19,180 nucleotides of DNA from Candidatus Bathyarchaeota archaeon (GTDB lineage Archaea > Thermoproteota > Bathyarchaeia > 40CM-2-53-6). The notes beneath the pieces were generated by a model, which was given only the letters and a program-made list of their open reading frames with translations, ran no database searches and had not been told where the DNA came from. A program made the translations under genes and the position numbers. The DNA lies in NCBI GenBank assembly GCA_005883085.1, contig VBAY01000105.1, positions 1-19,180 of the forward strand, written 5' to 3'. Below are positions 1 through 6,819 of this stretch, piece after piece; position 1 is the stretch's first letter; each line of letters begins with the position of its first letter.

Positions 1-120
1 CTGATGCAGGTCGTGCTGGAACAGAAAATGAGAATACTGGACAACTACCTCTTCATGTCCTCGAAGCCCTTCCCCAACTTCTCAAACTACGTGCTCTACC
101 CAACAGGAGCAATGCTCTAG
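1..120 (+). CDS. 3' end of an unrecognised gene (cut by window start)
   Basis: Reading frame 1 is open from the first base to a TAG at 118-120 and gives 39 residues ending in YVLYPTGAML. The sequence is rich in aromatic residues (Tyr, Phe) and reads like the tail of a folded soluble protein, but I do not recognise a family from so short a piece. The next gene on the same strand starts 20 bases later, so the two could be co-transcribed. Only the end is visible and no function is assigned. Confidence 0.55.
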   Translation: MMQVVLEQKMRILDNYLFMSSKPFPNFSNYVLYPTGAML

Positions 121-140
121 AAACGCGTTGCCGGTCGACC

Positions 141-578
141 ATGGACGATCTTCTCAACAACCTGATCGGACGCTGGTCGCTGACAGGAAAAATGGGCGAC
201 ACCGCCCTCTACCAAGAGGTCAACGCAAAATGGGTTCTGCGAGAATTGTTCGTGGAGATGCGCTTCTCCCCCGTAAGAGTCGCCGAGGGAGGAAACCCCA
301 ACTACGAAGCCCTCTACCTCATTGGATATGACAAGAAGATCGGCGAATACGTTCTGCACTTGTTCGACACGTTCGGCGTGACCTCGAAACCCGTCCCAGG
401 AATCGGCACGCGCAAGGACAACACAGTTCGCTTCAAATTCGACTATACGGTCGGACCCTGGTTCAACACGTTCACGTGGGATCCCGACCGCAGGTCCTGG
501 AAGAACATGATCACGTATGAACGCAAGGATGGAAGTGAGGGAACTTTCGCAGAAAAAGAATTGACTCCCATCCGGTGA
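141..578 (+). CDS. DUF1579-like small beta-barrel protein
   Basis: A 145-residue soluble protein without signal peptide or membrane segment. The N-terminal GRWSLTGKMGDT, followed by a stretch around ALYQEVNAKWVLRELFVEMRF (residues 23-43), has the pattern of DUF1579-type, lipocalin-like proteins: a GxW strand and then alternating beta strands. Later strands carry YEALYLIGYDKK and MITYERKDGSEGTFAEKEL, again short strands joined by turns. The length fits the family (about 140-180). The ATG at 141 is the first start after the preceding stop at 120; no clear ribosome-binding site precedes it, so it may be translated from the upstream message. The molecular role of this family is not known. The family call is by pattern only; a general calycin-like fold is the alternative. 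Confidence 0.6.
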   Translation: MDDLLNNLIGRWSLTGKMGDTALYQEVNAKWVLRELFVEMRFSPVRVAEGGNPNYEALYLIGYDKKIGEYVLHLFDTFGVTSKPVPGIGTRKDNTVRFKFDYTVGPWFNTFTWDPDRRSWKNMITYERKDGSEGTFAEKELTPIR

Positions 579-702
579 GCCTTCTAACTCTCTTAAGCCC
601 CTGGGAGAGAGCGAACTAACGAGTAGTCTAAGCCGGCGTCCTTGACTTCAGGATGCTAGAAAATAGGGGTCTTCTCGGACTATGGCTTTGATCTGGTGCT
701 GC

Positions 703-1071
703 CTAGATTGTTTCGGTGAGGTCGATGTCCGAGCTGCTTTCTACATTGTCCGCTTGACCGTTGTCCGTGCCGGCCACGGTGTCATCGTCTAAGTCAGCTG
801 TGGCATGATCGTCTACGTCAGCCACTGAGCTATCGTCAGCGTCAGCAGTTGTGCCGTCGTCGGTGTCAGCCGTTGCGCTGTCGTCGGCATCGTTGTCATC
901 CGCGTCAGTAGTCTGGTCGTCTGGATCATCCTTATCGTTCACATCGTGGTTCGGACCCTTTGGACCGTTAACATTGCTTGTCTGGAGATGAACAGCTTGG
1001 CTGATAGCTACTGCCGGGAGGAGTATTGCCGCTGCAGCGAGGAGGATTAGGGCAATCTTATTCGAGATAAT
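703..1071 (-). CDS. Secreted Asp-rich octapeptide-repeat protein with no standard start codon
   Basis: From the GTG at 942 down to the TAG at 703 this frame codes for 79 very acidic residues, mostly Asp with Ala, Thr and Ser. The frame stays open upstream to a TGA at 1072-1074, and that added stretch is a good signal peptide: NKIALILLAAAAILLPAVA followed by ISQAVHLQ. The protein therefore almost certainly begins near 1071, as a secreted polypeptide of about 120 residues. No ATG, GTG or TTG lies in frame between 1071 and 942; only ATT (1069-1071) and ATC (1066-1068) do. A strong ribosome-binding sequence, GGGGGTGA, sits directly against them. Either a rare start is used or an indel split the gene: a GTG at 1073-1075 opens the +1 frame for five codons. 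The acidic repeats suggest binding of calcium or other cations, but no canonical EF-hand or dockerin loop is complete. Function unknown. Confidence 0.6.
   Translation of the reverse strand: MISNKIALILLAAAAILLPAVAISQAVHLQTSNVNGPKGPNHDVNDKDDPDDQTTDADDNDADDSATADTDDGTTADADDSSVADVDDHATADLDDDTVAGTDNGQADNVESSSDIDLTETI
760..879 (-). repeat. Five tandem 24-base units encoding xxxADxDD octapeptides
   Basis: Within the Asp-rich protein, five consecutive eight-residue units can be aligned: SATADTDD, GTTADADD, SSVADVDD, HATADLDD and DTVAGTDN. Positions 4-5 (Ala-Asp) and 7-8 (Asp-Asp) are nearly fixed, the others vary. The DNA copies have diverged at many positions while the acidic pattern is kept, which suggests selection on the protein rather than a fresh duplication. 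The last unit is degenerate. Confidence 0.75.
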
Positions 1072-1141
1072 TCACCCCCACACGAAGGTGGTATGCGCAT
1101 AGGCTTGTTGGCGTAGGGGCGTGAGGGATAATCCAACGGTT

Positions 1142-1158
1142 TTGAACGGCCCGTTCAA
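1142..1158. promoter_or_regulatory. 17-bp perfect palindrome, possible operator
   Basis: TTGAACGGCCCGTTCAA is a perfect inverted repeat of 8 bases around one central C. It lies about 70-87 bases upstream of the start region of the Asp-rich secreted protein (minus strand), in a stretch with no other gene. The arms are typical of a dimeric DNA-binding regulator's site. No repeat of it was seen elsewhere in the window, and the regulator is unknown. Confidence 0.35.
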
Positions 1159-1296
1159 GGATCCCATCAGGGTTCTAATGAACACGAAACCCAAGGCTGT
1201 GACCGACTCGCCCAACGTAGAATGGCTAGCTATCGCGAGAGAGCAATGAAATTCGTGGCCGCAGACTCAAAGATGCTAACTAGGCTTGCCAGTAAT

Positions 1297-1464
1297 TCAA
1301 CAGTCCGCGCATCCCGTCCTTAGCGGTTCGAACACGGTTTCCCCGCAGTGTTCGCAGACAAGAATTTTTCCGATGAACTCGTTGTCAGAACGATACATTG
1401 TTTCATGAGTCGTAGAAGTGCTGCACGTCCGACAGAACAGCTGAGGCTCGAGACCACGATCCAT
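1297..1464 (-). CDS. 55-residue Cys-rich zinc-ribbon-like protein
   Basis: A short minus-strand frame from ATG (1464) to TGA (1297). It holds six cysteines in three CxxC pairs: FCRTC (C11, C14), VCEHCG (C37, C40) and GCADC (C52, C55). The first two pairs, 22 residues apart, have the layout of a four-cysteine zinc ribbon; the third pair ends the protein and could bind a second metal or be redox active. A T-rich TATA-like element lies about 30 bases upstream of the ATG, as expected for a leaderless archaeal transcript. The regular CxxC spacing argues strongly against a chance frame. Small archaeal zinc-ribbon proteins often act in transcription or protein contacts, but nothing here says which. 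Confidence 0.6.
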   Translation of the reverse strand: MDRGLEPQLFCRTCSTSTTHETMYRSDNEFIGKILVCEHCGETVFEPLRTGCADC

Positions 1465-1488
1465 GAAGCCTTATCATTATTGCAAACG

Positions 1489-1500
1489 AGAATAAACAAG
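1489..1500 (-). promoter_or_regulatory. TATA-like element for the Cys-rich small protein
   Basis: On the minus strand the bases read CTTGTTTATTCT. Their centre is about 30 bases upstream of the ATG at 1464, the usual distance of an archaeal TATA box from the start of a leaderless message. Confidence 0.3.
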
Positions 1501-1555
1501 AGAGTACGAGAAACCTAATGTCCCGTTGGGCATACTCCTGAGTGTAACTTGGGAG

Positions 1556-1918
1556 CTAGGCTTCGACGAGCACTCTGAAGCCTCCGTAGACCATACGTTT
1601 CATGTCAAAGGGCATCTGCTCGGGCTGTGCATCTTTCATGAAGGGATCCTTCATCACCTTCGCATTCACCATGTCCCGGTGTTTACGATCCTTGAACACG
1701 ATATAGGAGAAAACGACTGTCTCGCTGGGCTTGGCCTTTACTGTTCTGGGGAACTTGATCCCGGCCCATTTTGAGCCGAGGTCGTTGCCGACAGCCTCGA
1801 CATAGTCAAGTGCACCATGTTTCCGCCAGACTCTCGCCGCCTTCTCAGCCAGACGCTTGTACGCCCGGATCTTCTTCTTGGGAACAGCCAAGACAAACCC
1901 ATCAACGTAGCCTCGCAT
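1556..1918 (-). CDS. DUF1428 family protein
   Basis: A 120-residue soluble protein starting MRGYVDGFVLAVPKKK, the characteristic opening of the DUF1428 family (YbaA-like, dimeric alpha/beta ferredoxin-like barrel). Further family features are GSKWAGIKFPRTVKAKPSETVVFSYIVFKDR and the C-terminal MPFDMKRMVYGGFRVL. The frame also has an ATG eight codons upstream (1942), but family members begin right at the YVDGF strand, and an AT-rich element (about 1941-1953) is centred some 29 bases before 1918, so 1918 is preferred. Biochemical role of the family is not established; members are often found near other small stress or dioxygenase-like proteins. The next gene on the same strand upstream is an OsmC-like protein. 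Confidence 0.85.
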   Translation of the reverse strand: MRGYVDGFVLAVPKKKIRAYKRLAEKAARVWRKHGALDYVEAVGNDLGSKWAGIKFPRTVKAKPSETVVFSYIVFKDRKHRDMVNAKVMKDPFMKDAQPEQMPFDMKRMVYGGFRVLVEA

Positions 1919-1966
1919 GATGTTATAGTCCACCGCTAGCATAGATATGATTTCTTGCGGCTCAGG

Positions 1967-2497
1967 TCAGATTGGGATTTCTTTTCCGTTGACGAATAGC
2001 TTGTCGGTGACCTTCATGGCCTTCACGATAGTTGCGTGCATCGGGCATCCCCTATGAGTACGCCTCGTCACCTCCACGACCTTCTCAACCGAGTCTTTCG
2101 TGGCTACCTTAGTCTCAACCGTCACGTCCTTGAACGATGGTTCCGCTCCACCAATCCCGTACTGTCCCCTCCGATCCCAGTGACCCCTCACCGAGGTTTC
2201 CAGAGAGTCAAACTGCAGACTGAGGAGTGCTGCGTGCCGGGTGAACATCACGTTCTCACAGAAGCCTATAGCCGACATGAAAAATTCGAGCGGCGTCGCG
2301 GCCTTATCCGTCCCTCCGACCGGCACGGGTTCATCGCATCCCAACATGAACTTGCCCACTTTCGCTTCTTGGTACTGTTGCCCGACAAGTCTAACATCGG
2401 CCCTCGATGTTCCAAGCGTCTGATCAGGCTCCGTCGCCTCCCCCAGTTTGCGAATCATATCTTCAACTATACCACGAAAATTCATGGTTTGCTCCAT
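1967..2497 (-). CDS. OsmC/Ohr family protein (thiol-dependent peroxidase-like)
   Basis: A 176-residue cytoplasmic protein of the OsmC superfamily, which detoxifies organic hydroperoxides with two reactive cysteines. Both are present: C80 in the helix SAIGFCENVMF and C151 in RGCPMHATI, with the spacing and surroundings typical of the family. The preceding ATPLEFFMSAIG segment is the conserved start of the central helix, and the N-terminal beta strands occupy residues 30-60. The first ATG (2497) gives a short extra MEQT before the second at 2485; an AT-rich element about 25 bases upstream favours 2497. The product may use dihydrolipoamide or another small thiol as reductant, as family members do, but the substrate cannot be read from sequence. 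Confidence 0.88.
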   Translation of the reverse strand: MEQTMNFRGIVEDMIRKLGEATEPDQTLGTSRADVRLVGQQYQEAKVGKFMLGCDEPVPVGGTDKAATPLEFFMSAIGFCENVMFTRHAALLSLQFDSLETSVRGHWDRRGQYGIGGAEPSFKDVTVETKVATKDSVEKVVEVTRRTHRGCPMHATIVKAMKVTDKLFVNGKEIPI

Positions 2498-2545
2498 GTG
2501 GGTATCGGCGCCAGCTGGTAGTAATTAGCCGTTGACCTGGCTTTT

Positions 2546-3052
2546 CTATCGCCCTTGTAGGATTCCCCCTTCTTCCCTGAACTTTTGAGCACCGGGACCC
2601 GCGAAGACGTAGATTCCCAGCCTTCGGTAGTTCTTCCGGATCCAGCCATCTATCGACTCAAACCATTTCCTGAACTCGGCAGGCTTCTTAGCCAGATCTT
2701 TTCTTTCCTCATCAATGTAGTTCATGTCGGCCTGTATCCCGCCCGGCAGCATTACTTGCGAGACCACCCAAGAACGCCAGAACTCGATGACGGGCGACTG
2801 AAACCCATCGACCACATAGAGCCCTTTCTCCGGGACATGCTCCGTAGCGAGGGGTAGTCCACTCCCGGTATACTGCAACCAAAACCTCCTAGTTGATTCA
2901 TCCTGGGACGGCTCAGGAAAACTGTCCACAGGCGCAAAATCAGAACTGAGCGAGGTTCCCGGTAAAATCAGGAGGTTGCCAAGCGATCGCACGTACTCGA
3001 AGAAAGCATCTTCGTCTTCTGTGGACATGTATAGAACAAGTAGCTTAGGCAA
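2546..3052 (-). CDS. Hypothetical protein, about 168 residues
   Basis: I do not recognise this family. The frame is open up to a GTG at 3091, but the TTG at 3052 is a better start: it is preceded by GAGG about 10 bases upstream, avoids overlap with the gene ending at 3066, and opens directly with a beta strand (LPKLLVLYM). The protein is soluble, with no signal peptide. It has an N-terminal strand-helix unit (STEDEDAFFEYVRSLGN), a middle with LYVVDGFQSPVIEFWRSW, and a C-terminal, basic and aromatic helical part (FRKWFESIDGWIRKNYRRL). The alternating strand and helix pattern and the Trp-rich centre look like a compact single domain. It lies 13 bases after the VTT membrane protein gene, so it is probably the last gene of an MMPL-VTT-hypothetical operon. 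No function assigned. Confidence 0.65.
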   Translation of the reverse strand: MPKLLVLYMSTEDEDAFFEYVRSLGNLLILPGTSLSSDFAPVDSFPEPSQDESTRRFWLQYTGSGLPLATEHVPEKGLYVVDGFQSPVIEFWRSWVVSQVMLPGGIQADMNYIDEERKDLAKKPAEFRKWFESIDGWIRKNYRRLGIYVFAGPGAQKFREEGGILQGR

Positions 3053-3065
3053 GGTCGAAAGGTCC

Positions 3066-3683
3066 TCATTCGACCGTCGGCTTCTCTGCACTATATCGAT
3101 GTCTCAACCTGGAGACGACTTTCTCAAGATCGATCTTGTAGAATGCTATTCCCACGATCAAGAAGACGGCTGACAAGAGGATGGATGTTTCTAGGCGGGA
3201 CAGTCCCGTCAGACCCGTGGCTGTGTAAAGCCTTCCGAGCCCTGCATACTCTACTCCGATTTCGAGGAAACTCTTCAGAACCTTCGCGAAGAAGGTGATG
3301 ATGAACATGCCAGTAAGCCTTGAACTGCTCGCTCCTGCTCCCAAGTACACGTAGTCGTCAAGTGGTAGCCCTGGAATCAGAGCAGTGACAAAGACAACCG
3401 CTAGGCCGGTCTTCCGTTCGAGCATTCTTCCAAGGACCATCACAGTCTTGTTCTGCCCCAATTTCCCCCTGAATCCCTTTCCTCCGGCATAGATTACGAG
3501 CTTTCCTAGTGAAGCTCCGGCAGCTGTCACGAAAACGATCAGTACGAAGCTGCCGACTGAGAACCCGTCGGCAAGCAGTGCGGTTGTCGCGATTAGAGTG
3601 TACGATGCCCCAAAGAAAGGGGTCGCATTTGACCCGAGAGACACGAGGAAAAGTATCAGGATCGAGAATAAGCCTAGAGCCAA
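3066..3683 (-). CDS. VTT/DedA-like integral membrane protein
   Basis: A 205-residue protein with about five to six hydrophobic segments. The segment TAAGASLGKLVIYAGGKG followed downstream by TALIPGLPLDDYVYLGAGASS matches the general layout of VTT (SNARE-associated, DedA) proteins: a re-entrant loop with Gly and a basic residue, then an R/T-x-IPG-like loop. Such proteins are lipid scramblases or proton-linked transporters. The start is a TTG at 3683; the frame is open without interruption back to the TAG that ends the MMPL gene at 3717, so the exact start is uncertain. It lies 33 bases downstream of the exporter gene and is likely co-transcribed. The VTT assignment is from pattern; the final helix (SILLSAVFLIVGIAFY) and a basic tail fit an inside C-terminus. 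Confidence 0.65.
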   Translation of the reverse strand: MALGLFSILILFLVSLGSNATPFFGASYTLIATTALLADGFSVGSFVLIVFVTAAGASLGKLVIYAGGKGFRGKLGQNKTVMVLGRMLERKTGLAVVFVTALIPGLPLDDYVYLGAGASSSRLTGMFIITFFAKVLKSFLEIGVEYAGLGRLYTATGLTGLSRLETSILLSAVFLIVGIAFYKIDLEKVVSRLRHRYSAEKPTVE

Positions 3684-3716
3684 TTCTGTGCGACAAGCAT
3701 TCTCCGCTTGCCCCCT

Positions 3717-6416
3717 CTAAGGGTTTGCGGATTGTATCTCGGCTTTCTTGTCAAATCTAACTCTTCTCAATCGGTTGGGGCCCCACCACGCTCTCTGGCC
3801 CAGCACCGACATTATTGCGGGGACCAGATAGGTGCGTACAACCATCGCGTCTAGGACGACTGCGAGAGCGATGGCGAAGCCAAAGCCTTGGAGAAGACGA
3901 TTAGAAGACAATAACAGCGATCCAAGTGCTCCAGCGAGAATTAGCGCTAAGGCGGTGATGATTCCGCCGGTTCGGTCGACTGCATCGACCACGGCCTGAC
4001 GTGTCTCCTTGCCCTTCTGCGCCTCCTCCCTGATACGTGTTAGAATGAAGATGTTGTAGTCCATTCCAATTCCATATAGGAGCAAGAACAGTACGAGAGG
4101 TATGATGAATAAGACGCCTGATTGCAGAACGTTGTTGAAGAAGAGAAGAGTGGCTGCATAAGCCCAAGTTATGCTCAGCCCGATCGAGAGAATCCCGGTT
4201 ATCGCGAGAGGATAAGACCCCAATACCACCAGCAATACTAGGAATATGGCCGCGACCGTCAGTACTCTCATCGTATTGAACTGGCTGACCGTTTCATTGG
4301 AGAAATCAAGCGTGGACGCGGAGGCACCTCCAACCAGTATTGTGTCTTGAGCGAGTGAAGCGTCTGATCTCTGAAGGCTCGTAACTAGCCTCCGGATTTG
4401 ATTAACTGTATCGAGAGACTTCGGCGTGAAGGGTTCCTCGACAAACAGAACAGTCACCAAAGCTGTCCGCCTATCGCTTCCGATACTCCCGAGGATTGCA
4501 AGCCTCTGTTGAGGTGTCAGACCTGTCATATTAGTCGCGTCCACAGGAAGGCCGTCCGGTCGCGTGGGTCCGGTAAGTTTCTCTACGTTGGACAAGCTGG
4601 AAATATTCCAGCTTAGGTTTTCCAGATCAGCCTGTGCACCTTGCGTGAGGTTGCCATTCGTGAGAATTGATACAGGAAACTGCACGAGCACCTGCGTAGG
4701 GCCTATTTGGCCTGCACCGAAGCTCTTCTCCAAGACAACGAGACCATCGACACTCTCAGCATGGGTGAGCCCCGCGGTAAAATCGTACGACATAGCTCCG
4801 GTGAGCGAGATGTAAATTGCAGGGATCGATATCAGCAGCGTCAGTCCCAAGACAAGCCCCGGCCGCCTGACGCTGAAGCTTGCAGCCCGCCGGAAATATC
4901 CCGGCCTCTCACTTCTCTTTTTCCGTGCCTTGGTCGCATAGCTCTCGAATCTTTTCCCCGATCGCGGCCAGAATATCCTGTCCCCTGCGACCAGGATGAA
5001 CGATGGAATCAGTGTTAGACTTACGAGTAGAGCGATTAGGACGCCGAATCCGAGGCCAACCCCAATTGATCGGAGCAGCGTGAAGCTGCTTATTGTCATC
5101 GCTCCGAACGCGATTATGACGGTAGTCGCGCTGGTAGCGATGCTTTCTCCTGACCAGGTGACGGATGTCTGGACGGCCTTGGCCTTGGCGTGGCCTTCGA
5201 CGCGCTCTTCCCTGTAGCGGGCCATCAAGAAGATGGAATAGTCCGTTCCAACTCCAAGCATTATCGTGAACAGGAATGTGGTAGTCGTGTCCTGAATGGG
5301 AATGATGTATTTGCCGATGAGGTACAGCCCTCCTTCTGTGATCAATAGTGCCATCCCGACGATAGTCAGCGGGACGAAGGGCGTCGCGATTGCAAAGAAG
5401 AACAGTCCAGCCAGAATGAGTATGGCACCTATCGTGACCGGTTCGATGAGACCGAGATCCCTTTGGCTTCCCAAAGAAGAGTCGGCGGTGGTCGCCAGAT
5501 CACCTGTAACGTATGTTTGTGAGGGTCCACCGTAGCACGGCTTCAGCTGAGAGATAATGTCCCGCATGATCACTACATTCTTCAAGATCGGATCGCTGTT
5601 CGCGGAACCGAATGAGCCGGGGGATTTTGAGAAGCTTACGAGAACGATCATGACTTTCTTGTCGGGGCTGATGAAATTCTGGAGAATAGCCGGTGGGATT
5701 GGTATAGGATAGGTGGAGAGAGTGTAAGACCATAAAGTCTGATTGGCATGATATTGTGCGGCCGAATAGCTCTCGCCCTGTTGCAGGTAGAATGCGGTGA
5801 GGGCTGCTCTCTCTAGGCTGTAGACGGATGTGACGTTCTCGACGCTATTCAGAGCACCCGGCCCTAGAAGCTGTTTTTCTAGGTCAAGAGTGAATCGCTT
5901 GGTCGCGTTATCAGTAACATCATTTCCTTGAAGGAGAATTATCGCGCTGGTGTTAGCCTGTGGATGGGGAAACTCTTGAGCCATAAGGATCTGGGCCCTT
6001 GCAGACTCAGAGCTGCCTGACTGGCCACCACTAGTGCTTGAAGTGACAACCTGAGAGAGTTGCTGAGACAGAGGAAGACTTACTGCAAAGAGCAAAATCC
6101 AAAAGACGATTAACAGCTTGTATCTTCTGCCTACGAAAGAACCGATTCTAGCGAACGCTGGAACACGAGAATCGGGTGCTCTGGCCGTTCCAACCTTCTT
6201 CGAAATTAGGTAAGAAGCACCAGATGCGAATACGAGGAGGCTGACCGTAATTACGACTGTCGCGCTAAGATTATCGGAGACGTATTGGCGGAGGTAGAAG
6301 TTGTTCTGATAATTCAGGATCAGAGCCAAAAGCTCGCCGAGTGACACTACAAGTAAGAATGCGAGGATTCCTATCCAGCGAGCTTGGGAAGAACCGGGCT
6401 TGCTCAACACGTGCAC
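3717..6416 (-). CDS. MMPL family RND-type transporter
   Basis: An 899-residue exporter with the two-fold repeat of the MMPL/RND superfamily. Each half has a large external domain followed by a helix bundle carrying the family signature: GVGTDYSIFLMARYREE (residues 388-404) and GIGMDYNIFILTRIREE (782-798); the Asp-Tyr pairs (D392/Y393, D786/Y787) are the proton-relay positions of this family. External domains span roughly 120-320 and 545-715. Two extra hydrophobic helices precede the first half (13-35 and 50-72), which is more than the standard twelve. MMPL proteins export lipids, hopanoid or isoprenoid compounds, or drugs; in an archaeon the cargo is unknown. GTG at 6416 is the longest start, with GTG 6410 and TTG 6407 as options. 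A TATA-like TAAATAG element (6453-6462) lies about 40 bases upstream. The gene heads a likely operon with the VTT and hypothetical genes. Confidence 0.93.
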   Translation of the reverse strand: MHVLSKPGSSQARWIGILAFLLVVSLGELLALILNYQNNFYLRQYVSDNLSATVVITVSLLVFASGASYLISKKVGTARAPDSRVPAFARIGSFVGRRYKLLIVFWILLFAVSLPLSQQLSQVVTSSTSGGQSGSSESARAQILMAQEFPHPQANTSAIILLQGNDVTDNATKRFTLDLEKQLLGPGALNSVENVTSVYSLERAALTAFYLQQGESYSAAQYHANQTLWSYTLSTYPIPIPPAILQNFISPDKKVMIVLVSFSKSPGSFGSANSDPILKNVVIMRDIISQLKPCYGGPSQTYVTGDLATTADSSLGSQRDLGLIEPVTIGAILILAGLFFFAIATPFVPLTIVGMALLITEGGLYLIGKYIIPIQDTTTTFLFTIMLGVGTDYSIFLMARYREERVEGHAKAKAVQTSVTWSGESIATSATTVIIAFGAMTISSFTLLRSIGVGLGFGVLIALLVSLTLIPSFILVAGDRIFWPRSGKRFESYATKARKKRSERPGYFRRAASFSVRRPGLVLGLTLLISIPAIYISLTGAMSYDFTAGLTHAESVDGLVVLEKSFGAGQIGPTQVLVQFPVSILTNGNLTQGAQADLENLSWNISSLSNVEKLTGPTRPDGLPVDATNMTGLTPQQRLAILGSIGSDRRTALVTVLFVEEPFTPKSLDTVNQIRRLVTSLQRSDASLAQDTILVGGASASTLDFSNETVSQFNTMRVLTVAAIFLVLLVVLGSYPLAITGILSIGLSITWAYAATLLFFNNVLQSGVLFIIPLVLFLLLYGIGMDYNIFILTRIREEAQKGKETRQAVVDAVDRTGGIITALALILAGALGSLLLSSNRLLQGFGFAIALAVVLDAMVVRTYLVPAIMSVLGQRAWWGPNRLRRVRFDKKAEIQSANP

Positions 6417-6452
6417 ATTGCCGTCGAGGGATGCCGAGGCTGGCTTTCTTGG

Positions 6453-6462
6453 CTATTTACGC
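6453..6462 (-). promoter_or_regulatory. TATA-like box for the MMPL operon
   Basis: On the minus strand the sequence reads GCGTAAATAGCC around 6451-6462, about 41 bases before the GTG at 6416. This distance would leave a leader of roughly 15 bases. Confidence 0.35.
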
Positions 6463-6782
6463 GTGATCTTCAAAGCTTGATCTGGGCGCTAGCCTTCAAG
6501 AAGGATTGAGACCCAAAATCTCGACATCTTCTCGTCCAGCAGCCAGCTTATTGCGAATGCAAAGTTCGTAGAAAACGGTTCCAAGATATTGTTTGAATGG
6601 CTCATCATCTGAATTTCACCGTCCCTAATTTTCCCTGTCCATTGAGGAATGTTGGCATGGGAAACCGTGTTCTCTCAATAATGCCGGGACTTATCGCCTT
6701 GCCCCTGCAGGAAACGCTTTGGTCATCTGACTGCGGAAGAGTCTACCTCTGTCAATCCGGAGCATGCTCACACATCTTCATT

Positions 6783-6790
6783 CCTAAATA
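6783..6790 (+). promoter_or_regulatory. TATA-like box for the secreted propeller gene
   Basis: CCTAAATA is centred about 33 bases upstream of the ATG at 6820, fitting a leaderless or very short-leader archaeal message and supporting 6820 as the start. Confidence 0.4.
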
Positions 6791-6819
6791 CTCGTCCTAC
6801 GATTCCATGATTGGAAAGC

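Larger units (their letters stand above)
6417..6819. other. 403-base divergent intergenic region
   Basis: This region separates the MMPL exporter (leftward) from the secreted propeller gene (rightward) and holds the promoters of both at its ends. A plus-strand frame at 6597-6899 exists, but it runs out of frame into the signal-peptide region of the next gene and looks like chance. I see no tRNA, no repeat and no clear structured RNA in it. Confidence 0.5.

Noticed and set aside
2036..2521. 161-residue plus-strand frame opposite the OsmC gene
   Set aside because: The OsmC protein on the other strand has both catalytic cysteines; this frame is its shadow.
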